In this document: in pieces, positions 50,184 through 59,086 of the stretch
Position numbering within the stretch: the stretch's first letter is position 1
Layout of the letters: each line of letters begins with the position of its first letter
Origin: Streptomyces diastatochromogenes
Lineage (GTDB): Bacteria > Actinomycetota > Actinomycetes > Streptomycetales > Streptomycetaceae
DNA: 64,000 nucleotides
Direction of reading: 5' to 3'
Assembly: GCA_026913215.1 (NCBI GenBank)
Contig: JAPTYK010000001.1
Span: 6,324,001-6,388,000 of the forward strand
The notes under the pieces: model-generated
What the model saw: the letters and a program-made list of their open reading frames with translations, nothing else
Databases searched by the model: none
What the model was told of the DNA's origin: nothing
Translations under genes and position numbers: made by a program

Positions 50184-51271
50184 TTACAGCGCCGCGTACC
50201 CCGGGCGGACGACCTCGTCGACGAGGCGCTGCCGCTCCGGCAGCGGCAGGAAGGCGGCCTCCAGGGCGGCGACCGTGAACTCCTCGAAGACCTCCGGGCC
50301 GTACCCGAAGGCGTCCACCATGTGCTGGAACTCCTCGCTCATGGTGGTGCCGGAGACCAGCCGGTTGTCGGTGTTGAGCGTGATCCGGAAGCCGAGCCGG
50401 CGCAGCTCGTCGATCGGGTGCGAGGCGTAGTCCTTCGCGGCGCCCGTCTGGAGGTTGGACGTCGGGCAGACCTCCAGGGCGATGCGGTTGTCCCGGACGT
50501 ACGAGGCGAGCCGGCCCAGCGTGCCGTCCTCGGCGATGTCGTCGGTGATCCGCACGCCGTGGCCGATCCGCTCGGTGCCGCAGACCTGCACGGCCTCGTG
50601 GATCGACTCCGCGCCGACGGCCTCGCCGGCGTGGATCGTGTAGTGGCAGTTCTCCCGCTTCAGGTGCTGGAAGGCGGCGAGGTGGCGGGCCGGCGGGTTG
50701 CCGATCTCGCCGCCCGCTATGTCGAAGCCCGCCACGCCGTTGTCCCGGTGCGCGACGGTGAGCTCCGCGATCTCCAGGGAGCGGTCGGTGTGGCGCATGC
50801 CGGTGAGCAGGGTGCGGACGGTGATCCGGCCGCCGGTGCGGCGCTCGCCCTCGCGGAAGCCGTCGTTGACGGCCACGACGACCTCGTCGAGGGTGAGGCC
50901 GCCCTCCAGGTGCTGCTCGGGGGCGTAGCGGATCTCGGCGTAGACGACGCCGTCCGCCGCCAGGTCCTCGGCGCACTCGGCCGCGATGCGGGTGAGCGCC
51001 TCACGGGTCTGCATGACGGCGCAGGTGTGCGCGAAGGTCTCCAGGTAGCGCTCCAGCGAACCGGAGTCGGCGGCGTCCCGGAACCAGACCGCCAGCTCGG
51101 CCGGGTCCTCGGTCGGCAGCGCGGTGTAGCCGCACTCCCGCGCCAGCTCGACGATGGTCGCGGGGCGCAGCCCGCCGTCGAGGTGGTCGTGGAGGACGGC
51201 CTTGGGGCCCGGCGGATCCACTCGGAGACGGTGGCGGCGGCAGGCGTGGCAGGGTTGTCAGACAAGTGCAT
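50184..51271 (-). CDS. add: Adenosine deaminase, frameshifted near the start
   Basis: About 362 residues, zinc amidohydrolase converting adenosine to inosine. It has the first metal pair in LHDHLDGGLRP, the substrate/catalytic segments GFDIAGGEIGNP, IHAGEAVGAESIHEAV and RIGHGVRITDD, CPTSNLQTGAA, and the metal Asp in LNTDNRLVS. One frameshift near 51210 separates the first 20 residues. The ATG at 51271 is followed by an operator-like palindrome inside codons 3-6. The GntR/UTRA regulator gene lies 110 bp upstream on the same strand. Confidence 0.92.
51255..51265. promoter_or_regulatory. Operator-like palindrome at the add start codon
   Basis: On the minus strand TTGTCTGACAA covers codons 3-6 of add. 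The same 11-mer occurs upstream of the neighbouring GntR gene at 52205-52215. Confidence 0.6.
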
Positions 51272-51381
51272 GGCGGGGAAGTGTACGCCACGGCGGCGCC
51301 GGTCGCTGTGACGGCTCCGACAGGCGGTCTACGCGGGTGGACTCCGCCGCGCCCCGACCCGCCGGTCCGCGCTCGGCGGGA

Positions 51382-52137
51382 TCAGTGGGACTGGAGCACC
51401 GGCAGCGCGGGCGTGCCCGTCGGGAGCATGTGCTTGGCGGCCAGGACCGGGGTCTCCCCGACCCGTACGACCTGCGTGATCAGGACGGCCGGGGTGTCCG
51501 CGGGGCGGCCAGCTGCTCCCGCGCCGCCGCCCGAGCAGCGTCGCCGTGATGCCGCTGTGCGCGCTCAGGGACGTCTCCCGCGAGGCCGCGACGAGCACCG
51601 CGAGCATCGAGACCGCGCGGCCGGTGTCCGCCTCCGCCTCCGCCTCCCGCAGGCCCCGCGCGAACTCCGGGTGCACCCGGTCGAGCAGCCCGTCGGGCGC
51701 CGCCCACTCGTGGCTCAGTGCCGCCGCCGGACCCTCCCGGTCAGCACGGACTCCCAGAACCGCAGCTCGGCGCGGGCGGGCGCGAGCAGGTGCTGGGTGG
51801 TGAAGTCGGTCGGCTCCTCGACGGCCCTGAGCAGCGCCCGCACCCGCAGCGGGGTGCCCGCGCCGATCAGCTCCTCCAGCGGCCGGACCTGCTCGAAGCC
51901 GCGCCGGGGCGGGCGGTCGTTGACCGTGCGGCCCACCCGCGCCGCACCGTGAGGACGCCGTCCTCCTGGAGCAGCAGCAGCGCCTCGCGCAGGGCGGCCG
52001 GCTGACGCCCAGCTCGGCGGCGAGCTTCGGCTCGGAGGGAGCGTGGAGCCCGGCGGGTAGGTGCCGTCGTGGACGGCGTCCGCGATCCGCTCGTAGAGCG
52101 CCACGACCGGTCGCCGCCGCTGTCCGCTGACCGCCAC
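51382..52137 (-). CDS. GntR family regulator with UTRA-type ligand domain, frameshifted
   Basis: About 252 residues. The N-terminal winged helix reads, over two frames, VVALYERIADAVHDGTYPPGS, SEPKLAAELGVSRP and LREALLLLQEDGVLTVRRG. The C-terminal part is a HutC-like ligand domain with FEQVRPLEELIGAGTPLRVR, EFARGLREAEAEAD and ITATLLG, ending LPVLQSH. The GTG at 52137 follows GAGGAGG. Frameshifts lie near 52050, 52005, 51945, 51735 and 51515. It probably controls itself and add through TTGTCWGACAA sites. Confidence 0.82.
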
Positions 52138-52204
52138 GGCCCCTCCTCGTCTCGTCCCCGGCCCGGTGCGCACCGGTCTCCGTCACCACGGTAGTCGGCC
52201 CACG

Positions 52205-52215
52205 TTGTCTGACAA
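52205..52215. promoter_or_regulatory. Operator-like palindrome upstream of the GntR/UTRA gene
   Basis: TTGTCTGACAA, a perfect 11-bp palindrome about 68 bp before the GntR start codon, identical to the site at the add start. Confidence 0.6.
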
Positions 52216-52325
52216 GTCACCCGTACGGCCCTGCTCGCCGTCACGGGGAGGCGCCGCGCGTCCCATTCTGGTCCCACGGCGCGGCCGCGTACGACCGACG
52301 GCACGACGGAGGAGAGGGGCCGGGC

Positions 52326-52576
52326 ATGAGTCCCAAGCACACGCCACGGACATCGGGCGGGGCACGTCCCGGTTCGCCGGAGCCCTCACCCCGGGCCGGC
52401 TCGTGATGATCGCGGTCGCGATCCTCACCCTGGTCTTCATCTTCGAGAACACCCGCGAGGTCAGGATCCGGCTGCTGATCCCCGAGGTCACCATGCCGCT
52501 CTACGGGGCCCTGCTGGCGACCGCCCTCCTCGGCGCCGCCTGCGGCTACTACTTCGCCGCCCGGAGGCGGAAGTGA
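52326..52576 (+). CDS. LapA-domain small membrane protein, frameshifted
   Basis: About 83 residues. After a short polar N-terminus comes FAGALTPGRLVMIAVAILTLVFIFENTREV in overlapping stretches: a membrane helix followed by the ENTREVRIRLLIPEVTMPLY signature of LapA/DUF1049 proteins. A second helix (LLATALLGAACGYYFAARR) follows. One frameshift near 52370 disrupts the N-terminus. The ATG at 52326 follows GGAGGAGAG. The stop overlaps the next gene's GTG by 4 bp. Confidence 0.8.
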
Positions 52577-52922
52577 GGCCGGCCACCGTCGTCGGCGTCG
52601 GCGCGGTCCTCGCGCTCGCGGCCGTCGCCGCCACCTCGGCGGAGGGGCCGCCGAGCCCGGCGACGAGGCCGGGACACGGCCGATGCCGGACTTCCTCGAC
52701 CGGGGCCTGTGGCGGGTCCTCACCCATCTGCCCCGCCGGACCCGGCTCGACGTCCACGACGTGAGCGGCCGCGACCGGCGGGTGCTGTGGCCGCCGCGCT
52801 GGCAGGTCTGCACCCAGTACCCGGCGGCGGGCACGGGCCTCGACCGGCGCACCACCGTCATGATCGGAGTCGTACGCAAGGGCGAGACCTGCCCGCCCCG
52901 CGTCCGCGAAGCCCGCCGCTGA
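52573..52922 (+). CDS. Secreted or membrane-anchored PASTA-like protein, frameshifted
   Basis: About 116 residues. The GTG at 52573 overlaps the LapA stop. The N-terminal VGVGAVLALAAVAATSA is a signal or anchor helix. After a frameshift near 52680 the rest reads MPDFLDRGLWRVLTHLPRRT and later WQVCTQYPAAGTGLDRRTTV with a second cysteine near the end. The MPDFLG-like opening and the xQxPAxGT turn resemble a PASTA domain. Function unknown. The last codons are duplicated just downstream (31-bp repeat). Confidence 0.6.
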
Positions 52923-52961
52923 GCACCGGTCCCGCGTCCGCGAAGCCCGCCGCTGAGCACC
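52897..52961. repeat. 31-bp direct repeat across a stop codon
   Basis: The 31-bp segment that ends the PASTA-like gene (52897-52927) recurs exactly at 52931-52961, after 3 bp. Both copies include the same TGA. Confidence 0.85.
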
Positions 52962-52966
52962 CCGTA

Positions 52967-53026
52967 CGGACACGGGCACGGACACGGGCACGGACACGGG
53001 CGCTGACACGGGCGCTGACACGGGCG
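52967..53026. repeat. 12-bp tandem repeat, five copies
   Basis: Two copies of CGGACACGGGCA, one of CGGACACGGGCG and two of CTGACACGGGCG in a row, directly after the 31-bp repeat and before the GNAT gene promoter. Confidence 0.85.
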
Positions 53027-53081
53027 CGGGCCGCGCCGGCTCCGTACCGCCCCGGGACCGCCCGTCCCCTCCCGCAGCGCA

Positions 53082-53087
53082 TAGCCT
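53082..53087 (+). promoter_or_regulatory. -10 element of a probable leaderless promoter
   Basis: TAGCCT lies exactly 6 bp before the ATG at 53094, without a ribosome-binding site. Confidence 0.45.
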
Positions 53088-53093
53088 GGCCGC

Positions 53094-53648
53094 ATGTCCG
53101 ACGACCCCGGCTCGTACCTCGCCGCAGGGCCCCGCGTGGGTCTGCGCCCCTTCTCCCCGGCCGACGCCGAGGAGTTCACCGCCCGTGCCCGCGAGAGCCG
53201 GGAGCTCCACCGGCCCTGGCTCTTCCCGCCGTGCACGGCCGAGGCGTACGCCGCCTACGCGGGCACCCTGATCGAGGACCCGGCGCGCGCGGGCTTCCTG
53301 GTGTGCGAGCGCGAGGGCGGCGGGATCGCCGGCTTCGTCAACATCAACAACATCGTCCGCGGCGCCTTCCGCAGCGGCGCCCTCGGCTACGGCGCCTTCG
53401 CGCACGCCGCCGGGCGCGGACTGCTGACCGAGGCCCTCGGGCTGCTCCTGGAGCACGCCTTCGGGCCGCTGGAACTGCACCGCCTGGAGGCGAACATCCA
53501 GCCCGGCAACACCGCCTCCCGCGCCCTCGTCCGCCGCGCCGGCTTCCGCCTGGAGGGCTTCTCGCCCGCGATGCTGCACATCGACGGAGCCTGGCGCGAC
53601 CACGAACGCTGGGCGATCACGGCACCGGACGGAGGGGACCGGCGCTAG
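53094..53648 (+). CDS. GNAT acetyltransferase, RimJ/RimL-like
   Basis: 184-residue intact protein. It starts MSDDPGSYLAAGPRVGLRPF and shows the RimJ-type pattern: SRELHRPWLFPP, AGFVNINNIVRGAF, GYGAFAHAAGRGLLTEALGL for acetyl-CoA binding, then LHRLEANIQPGNTASRALV and GFRLEGFSP. It may acetylate a protein N-terminus or a small amine. The start is 6 bp after a -10 box. Its stop overlaps the convergent DUF6204 gene by 4 bp. Confidence 0.9.
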   Translation: MSDDPGSYLAAGPRVGLRPFSPADAEEFTARARESRELHRPWLFPPCTAEAYAAYAGTLIEDPARAGFLVCEREGGGIAGFVNINNIVRGAFRSGALGYGAFAHAAGRGLLTEALGLLLEHAFGPLELHRLEANIQPGNTASRALVRRAGFRLEGFSPAMLHIDGAWRDHERWAITAPDGGDRR

Positions 53649-53977
53649 CGCTTCCGGTTGATCTTCATCGTGTCGAGGTCCGTCACCGTCGACCGCAGCG
53701 CCTTGTAGCCGTGCCCCAGCTCCCGGAGCGCCGTCTCCACCCGGTCCTCCGCGATCGCGCCCGCCATCTCGTCGCCGTCCGCGGCGTCCGAGACGACGAC
53801 CAGGCGGTACGAGAAGGCCTTCAGCGTCCGGTCGTAGGCCAGCGAGCCCTCCTCCGTGAACTGCATCGCCGCGATGCCGTGGTCGTCCGCCTCGGCGAGC
53901 AGCCGCGCCCGGCTCTCCTCCGACAGACCGTCGAACGTGCCGCGCACGATGACCCGGTAGGTGTGCTGCGTGCCCAT
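53645..53977 (-). CDS. DUF6204 family protein
   Basis: 110-residue intact protein. It starts MGTQHTYRVIVRGTFDGLSE and contains AMQFTEEGSLAYDRTLKAFS and SYRLVVVSDAADGDEM. The pattern suggests a small alpha/beta fold found in actinomycetes; function unknown. The ATG at 53977 has GGGAG and GAGGA upstream. It is convergent with the GNAT gene, the stops overlapping by 4 bp. Confidence 0.82.
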   Translation of the reverse strand: MGTQHTYRVIVRGTFDGLSEESRARLLAEADDHGIAAMQFTEEGSLAYDRTLKAFSYRLVVVSDAADGDEMAGAIAEDRVETALRELGHGYKALRSTVTDLDTMKINRKR

Positions 53978-54167
53978 TCCTCGTACTCCCTGTGCCCTTG
54001 GTTCCCGGCCGCCGCCACGGCGGGCCGACCCTCCACACTACGGCGGGAGCCCCGGCCGTCGTAGCGAATATCCGGGTGCGGCGGGGCCGGGCCCTTTGCC
54101 GAAGCCTGACGCGGAGAAGAGCGGAGAGCCCCTGGTCAGGACCGGCTCCGGCGTGTTCCATGGATCA

Positions 54168-56117
54168 ATGACGACCGTACGACGTGCCGTACTGACGCTG
54201 CCCGCGGCCCGTTGGGCCCGGACAACCCTCTTCCCGCACTGCGGGCCCCGCCGGCGCCGGGGCCCACGCGGTCGACGCGCGGACCCTCGCGGAGCTCCCG
54301 CGCGACATGGCCCGGGGCATCGGACGGGCACCTCTGCGCAGCCTGCTCCCCGCCCCCGTGCGCGACGGCTACGGCCGGAAGCGCACGCCCGCGGACCTCG
54401 ACACGATCGTGATCGAGAACGACCGGCTCCGGGTGACCGTGCTGCCCGGTCTCGGCGGCCGCGTCCACTCCCTGCACCACAAGCCCACCGGACGCGAACT
54501 GCTCTACCGCAACCCCGTCCTCCAGCCCGCCGCCTTCGCCCTCAACGGCGCCTGGTTCTCCGGCGGCATCGAGTGGAACATCGGGGCCACCGGCCACACC
54601 GTCCTCTCCTGCTCGCCCCTGCACGCGGCGACCGTCCGCGCCCCCGACGGCGGCCCGATGCTCCGCCTGTGGGAGTGGGAGCGCCTGCGCGACCTGCCCT
54701 TCCAGGTCGACCTGTGGCTCCCGGAGGGCTCCGACTTCCTGTACGTCGGCGTCCGCGTCCGCAACCCCCACGAGCGGACCGCCCCCGTCTACTGGTGGTC
54801 CAACACGGCCGTCCCGGAGGAGCGCAGGGTCCTCGCGCCCGCCGACGCGGCCTGGCACCACGGCTACGAGCGCGGCCTGAACCGCCTCCCCGTGCCCGTC
54901 ACGGAGGACGGCACGGACCGCTCGTACCCGCTGAACGGCGTCCACGCCGCCGACTTCTTCTACGACCTGCCCGAGGAGCAGCGCCGCTGGATCGCCGCCC
55001 TCGACGCGGACGGCCACGGCCTCGTCCAGACCTCCACCGACGCGCTGCGCGGCCGCAAGCTCTTCCTGTGGGGCACCGGGCGCGGCGGCCGGCGCTGGCA
55101 GGAGTGGCTGACCGAACCCGGCACCCCCGGCTACGCCGAGATCCAGGCCGGGCTCGCCCGCACCCAGCTGGAACACCTGGAGCTCGCGGGCGAGGCGGAG
55201 TTCAGCTGGCTGGAGGCGTACGGACCGCTCGCCGCCGACCCGGGCGCGGCGCTCGGCGACGACTGGGCGGCGGCCCGCGCGGACGTCGAACACCGGCTGG
55301 AGGCGGCGCTGCCCCGCGCCGCCGTCGACGCCGCGTACACCGCGTGGCGGGAGGGCGCGGCGGACGCCGAGCCGGAGACCGTCCTCGCGGCCGGATCCGG
55401 CTGGGGAGCCCTCGAAGTCCTGCGCGGGGGACACGCGTTGCCGGGCACGCCCTTCCCGGGTCGACGCTCGGCCCCGAGCAGGAGCCCTGGCGGGAACTCC
55501 TGCGCACCGGCGTCCTGCCGCCCCCGGCGAAGGGCGCGGGACCGGGCGCCCCTGGTCGCCGCCCCGTGGCGGGACATGCTGGAGACCGCACCGGCCGACC
55601 CGTCCACCGAGTACCACCTCGGCATCGCCCAGTGGCACGCCGGAGACCGCGCCCAGGCGGTACGGAGCTGGGAGCGCGGGCTCCGCCGGGCCGAGCGCGC
55701 TGGCCCCTGCTGTACTGCCTGGCCGTCGCCGACTGCGAGGACGGGCACCGGGTGCGCGCCGCCGAGCGGTTCGCGGAGGCCTTCGACGACCAGGAGGCCC
55801 GGGAAGCGGGCGAGGCCGTGGCCGCCGCCCTCGGGCGCGAGGCCGTCACGGCGCTCCTCGCCGCGGGCAAGCCCGGACGGGCCCGGGAGGTGTGGGCGCG
55901 GCTGCCCGAGGAGGTCCGGGGCAGGGGCGCCTTCCGCTTCCTGGAGCTCCGCGTCCTGCTCGCCGAGGGCCGTACGGCCGAGGCCCGCGCCGTCTTCGAC
56001 GCGGGCTTCGAGGTGGCGGACCTGCGCGAGGGCGCGGAGGTCCTCGGCGATGTCTGGGCGGATCTCACCGACGAACCCCTGCCGGACGCCTACGAGTTCC
56101 GGATGCGCCCGAGCTGA
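54168..56117 (+). CDS. DUF5107 / TPR protein, frameshifted
   Basis: About 650 residues. The N-terminal two thirds is a galactose-mutarotase-like beta-sandwich: VIENDRLRVTVLPGLGGRVH, LYRNPVLQPAAFAL, FSGGIEWNIGATGHT and PVYWWSNTAVPEE. The C-terminal third has TPR-like helices, for example STEYHLGIAQWHAGDRAQAV and FRFLELRVLLAEGRTAEARA. Family members are probably carbohydrate-binding or metabolic proteins near sugar uptake systems, but none is next to this one. Frameshifts lie near 54215, 54260, 55460 and 55700. The N-terminal start at 54168 is tentative. Confidence 0.82.
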   Translation: MTTVRRAVLTLPAARWARTTLFPHCGPRRRRGPRGRRADPRGAPARHGPGHRTGTSAQPAPRPRARRLRPEAHARGPRHDRDRERPAPGDRAARSRRPRPLPAPQAHRTRTALPQPRPPARRLRPQRRLVLRRHRVEHRGHRPHRPLLLAPARGDRPRPRRRPDAPPVGVGAPARPALPGRPVAPGGLRLPVRRRPRPQPPRADRPRLLVVQHGRPGGAQGPRARRRGLAPRLRARPEPPPRARHGGRHGPLVPAERRPRRRLLLRPARGAAPLDRRPRRGRPRPRPDLHRRAARPQALPVGHRARRPALAGVADRTRHPRLRRDPGRARPHPAGTPGARGRGGVQLAGGVRTARRRPGRGARRRLGGGPRGRRTPAGGGAAPRRRRRRVHRVAGGRGGRRAGDRPRGRIRLGSPRSPARGTRVAGHALPGSTLGPEQEPWRELLRTGVLPPPAKGAGPGAPGRRPVAGHAGDRTGRPVHRVPPRHRPVARRRPRPGGTELGARAPPGRARWPLLYCLAVADCEDGHRVRAAERFAEAFDDQEAREAGEAVAAALGREAVTALLAAGKPGRAREVWARLPEEVRGRGAFRFLELRVLLAEGRTAEARAVFDAGFEVADLREGAEVLGDVWADLTDEPLPDAYEFRMRPS

Positions 56118-56128
56118 GGCGCGGGCGG

Positions 56129-56162
56129 CGCGGGCCGGTCCGGGACGCCGGGCCGGCCCGCG
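56129..56162. terminator. Hairpin between convergent genes
   Basis: Perfect 10-bp stem CGCGGGCCGG / CCGGCCCGCG with a 14-base loop, between the DUF5107 stop and the methyltransferase stop. Confidence 0.65.
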
Positions 56163-56175
56163 GGCGTACGGGTGG

Positions 56176-57010
56176 TCAGGACACCCGGCACAGGATCTCG
56201 CCGTGCGGCACCATGAACCAGGCGTCCTCCCGCTCGCCCCACTCCCGCCAGGCCTCCGCGATCGACGCCAGTTCGGCGGGGGTCGCGTGCCCGCCGTCGA
56301 CGGCCAGGCCGGCGTAGCCGGAGGCGGTCGTGCGGTCCGCCCACATGCCGCTCCACCAGTCCCGCTCCTCGGGGTGGCGAAGCACCAGGTGGCGGCCGTC
56401 GTCGTGATCTCGGTGAAGCCGGCCTGCCGGGCCCAGGAGAACAGCCTGCGTCCCGCGTCCGGTTCGCCGCCGTTGGCGCGGGCGACCCGGTGGTACAGGT
56501 CCAGCCAGCCGTCCAGGGCGGGCCGCTCGGGGAACCAGGTGAAGGCCCCGTAGTCGCTGTCGCGGGCCGCGACGACCCCGCCGGGCCGGCACACGCGGCG
56601 CATCTCGCGCAGCGCCCGGACCGGGTCGCCGACGTGCTGCAGGACCTGGTGGGCGTGGACGACGTCGAAGGAGTCGTCGGGGAAGTCCAGGGCGTGGACG
56701 TCGGCGACCGCGAACTCGACGTTCTCCAGGCCGCGTTCGGCGGCCACCGCGCGGGCCTTGTCCAGGACGTCCTCGGCCGCGTCGACCGCGGTCACCCGGC
56801 CCGGCGCGACCAGCCCGGCCAGGTCGGCGCTGATGGTGCCGGGACCGCAGCCCACGTCCAGGACGTCCAGGCCCGCGCGCAGTTCGGGCAGCAGATAGGC
56901 GGCGGAGTTGGCGGCGGTCCGCCACCTGTGCGAGCGCAGGACCGACTCGTGGTGTCCATGGGTGTAGACGGCGGTCTCATGGGCGCGGGCTGCGCGGAGG
57001 CGTGCGTCAT
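56176..57010 (-). CDS. Class I SAM-dependent methyltransferase, frameshifted
   Basis: About 277 residues, UbiE/Methyltransf_11 type. The SAM motif is LDVLDVGCGPGTISADL, then VTAVDAAEDVLDKARAVA, VEFAVADVHALDFPDDSFDV and the HAHQVLQHVGDPVRALREM helix. The C-terminal cap has GRRLFSWARQAGFTEITT. Substrate unknown. The ATG at 57010 follows GAGGGAG. A shift near 56975 and one near 56390 break the frame. Confidence 0.87.
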
Positions 57011-57099
57011 CGGGCGACTCCCTCGGTGTGGGTGCGTGCCTCCACCGTAGGCGGCGCAGCCGAATAATGAGACCCCGTTCTCACCATATGGACATCGGC

Positions 57100-57615
57100 T
57101 CAGCTCAACGGATCCCGTCGGTACCGGAGTTCCTCCAGGACCCGGCCGCCCGTCTCCTCCCGCACCGCCGTCCCGTCCGGCCGCCAGCCCGCGGCCTCGT
57201 AGAACCTCCGGCCGCGCGCGTTGCCCGCGAACACCCACAGCGCCGCCGCCCGGAACCCCGCCGCGACGAGCGCCTCCACGGACGCCGCCATGAGAGCCCG
57301 CCCGACGCCCGTCCCCAGACCTCCGGCAGGGCGTACAGCGCCGCCAGCTCCGCCGTGCTCCCCGGCGCGAACTCCCCGTCCGGCCACGGCCGGAAGCAGG
57401 AGAACCCGACCGCCCGCCCGCCGTCCCCGTCGCCACCAGCACCGTGGGCCGGTCCGGCGCCGTGAGGCAGGCGCGCCAAGTGGCGGCGCGGTCCTCGACG
57501 CTCAGGCCGTCGAGGTACGGGGCGGGGAGCAGGCGCGGTAGGCGGCCCGCCAGGACAGCACGTGCACGGCGGCGAGGTCCGCCGCGTCTTCCGGGAGCGC
57601 TTCACGTATCGGCAT
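57100..57615 (-). CDS. GNAT acetyltransferase, frameshifted
   Basis: About 172 residues. The N-terminus (from 57615) reads MPIREALPEDAADLAAVHVL and SWRAAYR; the middle has LSVEDRAATWRACLTA-like residues one frame over, then AVGFSCFRPWPD. The C-terminal acetyl-CoA part is GVGRALMAASVEALVAAGFR and NARGRRFYEAAGWRPDG. Frameshifts lie near 57530, 57430 and 57320. Acceptor unknown. It ends 89 bp from the methyltransferase start on the same strand. Confidence 0.8.
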
Positions 57616-57790
57616 GCGGCATTCTGGCGCGGGCGACACGGCGGACGCTCCCGCATTCCCGCGGCCCTCGCCGATCCGACGGGCCCTCGTGTGACAGCCC
57701 CGTGAACAGACCGTTCCGGCCGCCCCGACGGCCCTAGGGTGGGCCCGCCGCCGAACGGCGGCCCGCCCCGCCGACCCGCCGAGGAGTTCC

Positions 57791-59006
57791 GTGCCCCACC
57801 CGTCCGCGCCCGCCCGCCGCTCCCTCCTGAAGCTGCTCGCAGCGGGCCCGGCGGCCTCCGCCCTCGGCGGGCTCGCCACCGCCGCCCCGCGTACGCTGGT
57901 CCCATGGACGTCGTGGCGGACCCCGCCCCGGCATCGTCAAGGACCTCCCGCCGGAGTACTTCACGGTACGCGGGACCAACGCCGAGGCCCGCTACGAGAC
58001 CTTCGCCGACACCGGCCTCCTCACCCCCGCCGACCGCTTCTTCGTCCGCAACCACACCTCCACCCCCGTCCTCGACGCCGCCGACTGGAAGCTGACGCTC
58101 TGGGGCGACGGACTGCACGGCCGCACCCCCGTCCACTTCACCTACGGACAGCTCCGCGACCTGCCCTCCGTCACCCGGACGGTCCTGATCGAGTGCGCCG
58201 GGAACGGCCGCAGCCTCTACGCCACCCAGCAGGGCGAGACGGTCACCGGCACCCCCTGGACCCTCGGCGCCATCGGGGCCGCCCGCTGGCGCGGCGTCCG
58301 CCTCTCCGACGTGCTCCGCAGCGCCGGGATCGCCCACGACGCCGTCGACCTCCTGCCCCGCGGCCTGGACGACCCGTACGTCTCCGGCGGCGTCGACTAC
58401 GGCTCCGTCCGCCGCCCGCTGCCGGTCGCCAAGGCCCTCGACGACGTGATCCTCGCGTACGAGATGAACGGCGAGCCCCTCCCGTACGACCACGGCCACC
58501 CCGTCCGGCTCGTCGTGCCCTCCTGGATCGGCATCGCCTCCATCAAGTGGCTCGGCGACATCGAGGTCTCCACCCGGCCGCTCAGCTCGCCCTGGTCCAC
58601 CACCTGGTACCGCCTCTTCGGCGACGCCCACCCCGCCGGCGGGAGCGCCCCGATCAGCCGCCAGACCCTCAAGTCCGCCTACCAGCTGCCCTTCGGCGCC
58701 ACCCTGGAGGCCGGCCGGCCCCACCGGCTCACCGGCCGCGCCTGGTCCGCCCTCGCGCCCGTGCGGACCGTGGAGGTCTCCACCGACGGAGGCGCCCACT
58801 GGCGCCCCGCCCACCTCCACGACACCCCGCGCCGCGACGGCTGGGTCCGCTGGAGCGTGCCCTGGCGCCCGCGCGCCACCGGGCCGGTCACCCTGCTCTC
58901 CCGCACCACCGACGCCGCCGGCAACACCCAGCCCGAGCGGGCCGTCCACAACACCCAGGGGTACCTCTTCAACGCGGTCGTGCGTCACCCGGTCACCGTC
59001 GCCTGA
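57791..59006 (+). CDS. Sulfite-oxidase-family molybdopterin oxidoreductase, Tat-exported, frameshifted
   Basis: About 405 residues. The GTG at 57791 follows GAGG. The N-terminus RRSLLKLLAAGPAASALGG is a twin-arginine signal. The molybdenum domain has DRFFVRNHTSTPVL, YGQLRDLPSVTRTV and the molybdenum-ligand cysteine in LIECAGNGRSLY, then GAARWRGVRLSDVL, SGGVDYG and VPSWIGIASIKWLGDIEVS. The C-terminal Mo-co dimerisation domain has VRTVEVSTDGGAHWRPA. Shifts near 57895-57935 separate the signal from the body. It probably oxidises sulfite or a similar compound outside the membrane. Confidence 0.9.
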
Positions 59007-59007
59007 A

Positions 59008-59023
59008 CGGGCGGAACCGCCCG
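59008..59023. terminator. Short hairpin after the sulfite-oxidase-like gene
   Basis: CGGGCGG-AA-CCGCCCG directly after the stop codon. A second 8-bp inverted repeat, GCACGGGG and CCCCGTGC (59040-59068), lies in the leader of the next gene. Confidence 0.5.
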
Positions 59024-59086
59024 AACCTTCGTATAAAGGGCACGGGGTGCCCGCCCGGCGCCCCGTGCGCTCAGGAGGTACGGGAC

